A stretch of 64,000 nucleotides of DNA from Tribonema minus (taxonomy: Eukaryota; Sar; Xanthophyceae; Tribonematales; Tribonemataceae). Positions 62,232-64,000 of the stretch are shown here, piece by piece (position 1 is the stretch's first letter; every line of letters starts with the position of its first letter). A program made the position numbers and the translations under genes. The stretch lies in NCBI GenBank assembly GCA_017506865.1, contig JAFCMP010000027.1, positions 248,001 through 312,000 on the forward strand, read 5' to 3'. The notes beneath the pieces were generated by a model. The model was not told the DNA's origin and did no database searches. It saw only the letters and a list, made by a program, of their open reading frames with translations.

Positions 62232-64000
62232 ATGGCAAAGGCAGCAGGGAGCAAAACCAAATACGTAGCGGGCGGTGTGGCGGTGGCCATTCTGGCAGGT
62301 GCGTTAAAGAGCAGGCCTCGTGCTCACATGTTATCGCACCTTCAACTAGCAACATGACCCTCAGCTTCAAGCGCGCGCGCGCCCTCCTCGCCGTCCAGCC
62401 GAGTGTGTGACTTCGTTTGTGTTGCCGGCCGGTGCCTGCGGCGCCATGCATGGAATCAAGCGTGCTGTAGCCAAGTCAATGCCTGGTGTGGTTGTTTGTG
62501 TTGCGCCGGCGAGCCAGCTCGCCACATCTTACTGCTGGCGATGCATATGGCATATGTCATCGCGCTTGATGCACGAATTCTGAGTAAACCCGTGTCCCGC
62601 GCTCGTCTGTTGCAGCTGCCGGTATCGCCATCGGCGTCACGCTGGGCGTCAAGAATAACAAGAGCTCATCGTCTGATAGCAATCTCAAAGGGACATCGAG
62701 TTCCACTGCCGCAGCGGTGTTGGAGAAATGCGGAGCTCTGGAAGTTTACTCGAAGTCCCAGGATAACGCGCTAGATGGTACGTTGTCCCTCGCGCTTTTT
62801 AACATGTAGCTGATGCAGTGAAACAACTGTTTTGAGCTATTGTTCACAAACGTTTTTGACTGGCCTGATACTGATGTGCGCCGCGTTGCCGAGCATGTAA
62901 AAGTGCAATCCATGCAGTCCACATTGCACAAGCGGCGATCAAGCTGCAGAGCTCATGCTGCGCAGCTGATCTGCTACACTAGTGCTGACTTCTTCCACTG
63001 AACCTTTGGCACGGCATACAGGCGTATGCACACGACTTGATGCTGCTTTGCAGCGCCCTGTGAAGCCGAATCTCCATTTCACGTGCGCAACCTGCGTCGA
63101 CGTAGTACAGAAAGCGCTGCCGCTCACTGCAAGATTCCTAAGCACCTACTGTACCTGCCTACGTCGCACGTTGTGCAGGAACTCTGACCAACTTTGCCTA
63201 CGGTCCTACGACGGCGTCGTGCTGCACCGAGGAGTACGCCTGCCCATATGCGTACGTCACGACGTACAGCTGCAACGACGGCGGCGAGGTCATCTACGAG
63301 ATGCAGTGCTGCACCAGCGACCCCACCCAGAAGGACTTCAGCAGGTGTGCATGCGTTTACCCTGTACATACATTTCTAAAGTGTGTGTGCACATGTAACA
63401 ATATATTGCATCGTCTACGCGTGTAACAATATATTGCACCGTCATGTACGAGACATGACACATGTATATGTAGGTTGAAGTAAAGTGTACATGCACCTCA
63501 CCTACCAGTGCTTGGCGCCGTCTCCTAAGCCCCACAGGCATGTATTGCAGGTGACCTCGTGTGCTGAGCACCCCCCCCTTCCCCCCCTCTTTATGCTGTG
63601 CTTCGCCCTCCTACAGCTGCGGCTCCACCTATTACCAAGCCGTCATCTCCGACGGCACCCCCAAGATGGTGAAGACCACATCCGAGCCCACTCTGGACGC
63701 ATCCTGCGTGTCCACTGGTCTGGAGGCCGTGGAGGCCTGCAGGTAAACTTCAACTTGCAGTCGGCGCGTCATAACTTCAAACGCTTGCGTTACGGTCAAG
63801 CAAGCATCGTTGCCTTGATCCCCTCCTGCCGACCCGTCGTGTGCTGCACAGAAGAGATGACCATGTGGTGTTGAAACTGCTGTTGTGAGCAGATGCCCTG
63901 ACCTCTCTGGCTGTCACCACGCGCAACAGTGTGCGCTTGTGCAGCGTAATCGCTGTCCAGCTGCATGGTGTCTCGCAACATCTGCACTTGCACAAGGTTC
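62232..64000 (+). CDS. Cys-rich membrane-anchored protein (5' part only)
   Basis: Exons 62232-62298, 62616-62777, 63179-63344 and 63617-63742 join in phase, and the gene continues. A possible fifth exon opens at 63892 and stays open to the window edge. Residues 11-35 form one hydrophobic segment (YVAGGVAVAILAAAGIAIGV) after a short basic N-terminus, so a type II membrane anchor or uncleaved signal is likely. A Ser-rich linker follows, then a domain with many Cys: SCCTEEYACPYAYVTTYSCN, EMQCCTSDPTQKDF, CGSTYYQAVISDGTPKMVK and TLDASCVSTGLEAVEAC. The spacing suggests disulfide bonds on the outer or lumenal side. I do not recognise the family. The donor after exon 4 is followed at once by AAACTTCAACTTG, another copy of the recurring intron motif. 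Confidence 0.7.

Overview
This window comes from a nuclear eukaryotic genome. Its genes have many exons and most introns are GT-AG. Exons are GC-rich with strongly GC-biased third positions, while introns and spacers are less GC-rich. Introns hold long homopolymer C/G runs and many blocks of (CCCTAA)n/(TTAGGG)n. Several introns need a GC-AG boundary. Ankyrin repeats of the WARANGCPWD type, secreted Asp-rich repeat proteins, a PH-domain MAP kinase and GC-AG introns suggest a unicellular alga, perhaps a haptophyte or another chromist. No single gene proves that. I found no plastid, bacterial or viral genes. Exon models were made by hand from splice sites, reading-frame phase and protein similarity.

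Layout: (1) 1-11.3 kb holds two tandem minus-strand paralogues for large secreted proteins; the second carries Asp-rich calcium-loop-like repeats. (2) 12.2-17.4 kb is a minus-strand, membrane-anchored Sec14/CRAL-TRIO protein. (3) 18.0-25.4 kb is a ten-exon minus-strand gene of unrecognised family. (4) 27.0-32.9 kb is a minus-strand MAP kinase with an N-terminal PH domain and a TEY activation loop. (5) 33.5-38.7 kb has a small plus-strand SET protein, a minus-strand SET protein with a signal peptide, and a plus-strand F-box-like/ankyrin gene broken by a frameshift. (6) 40.5-48.0 kb has a small tentative gene and a seven-exon VMP1 homologue, both minus. (7) 48.6-54.3 kb is a plus-strand mitochondrial short/branched-chain acyl-CoA dehydrogenase. 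(8) 56.6-61.2 kb has a UBE2Q-type E2 enzyme and a small unknown gene, both minus. (9) 62.2 kb to the right edge is a plus-strand, Cys-rich, membrane-anchored protein that runs off the window. The genes are mostly unrelated housekeeping, signalling and secreted functions and show no operon-like logic.

The most striking property lies in the introns. In nearly every multi-exon gene, an exon edge (tens of bases of coding sequence plus its splice site and flanking intron) recurs as one to six decayed tandem copies inside the adjoining intron. Copies of a 3' edge lie in the downstream intron and copies of a 5' edge in the upstream intron. The copies are interleaved with telomere-like hexamers and a recurring AACTTCAA/TTGAAGTT motif, which in at least one case sits at the duplication breakpoint. 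These exon-edge echo arrays account for much of the intron length here and are the best candidate for an undescribed process.
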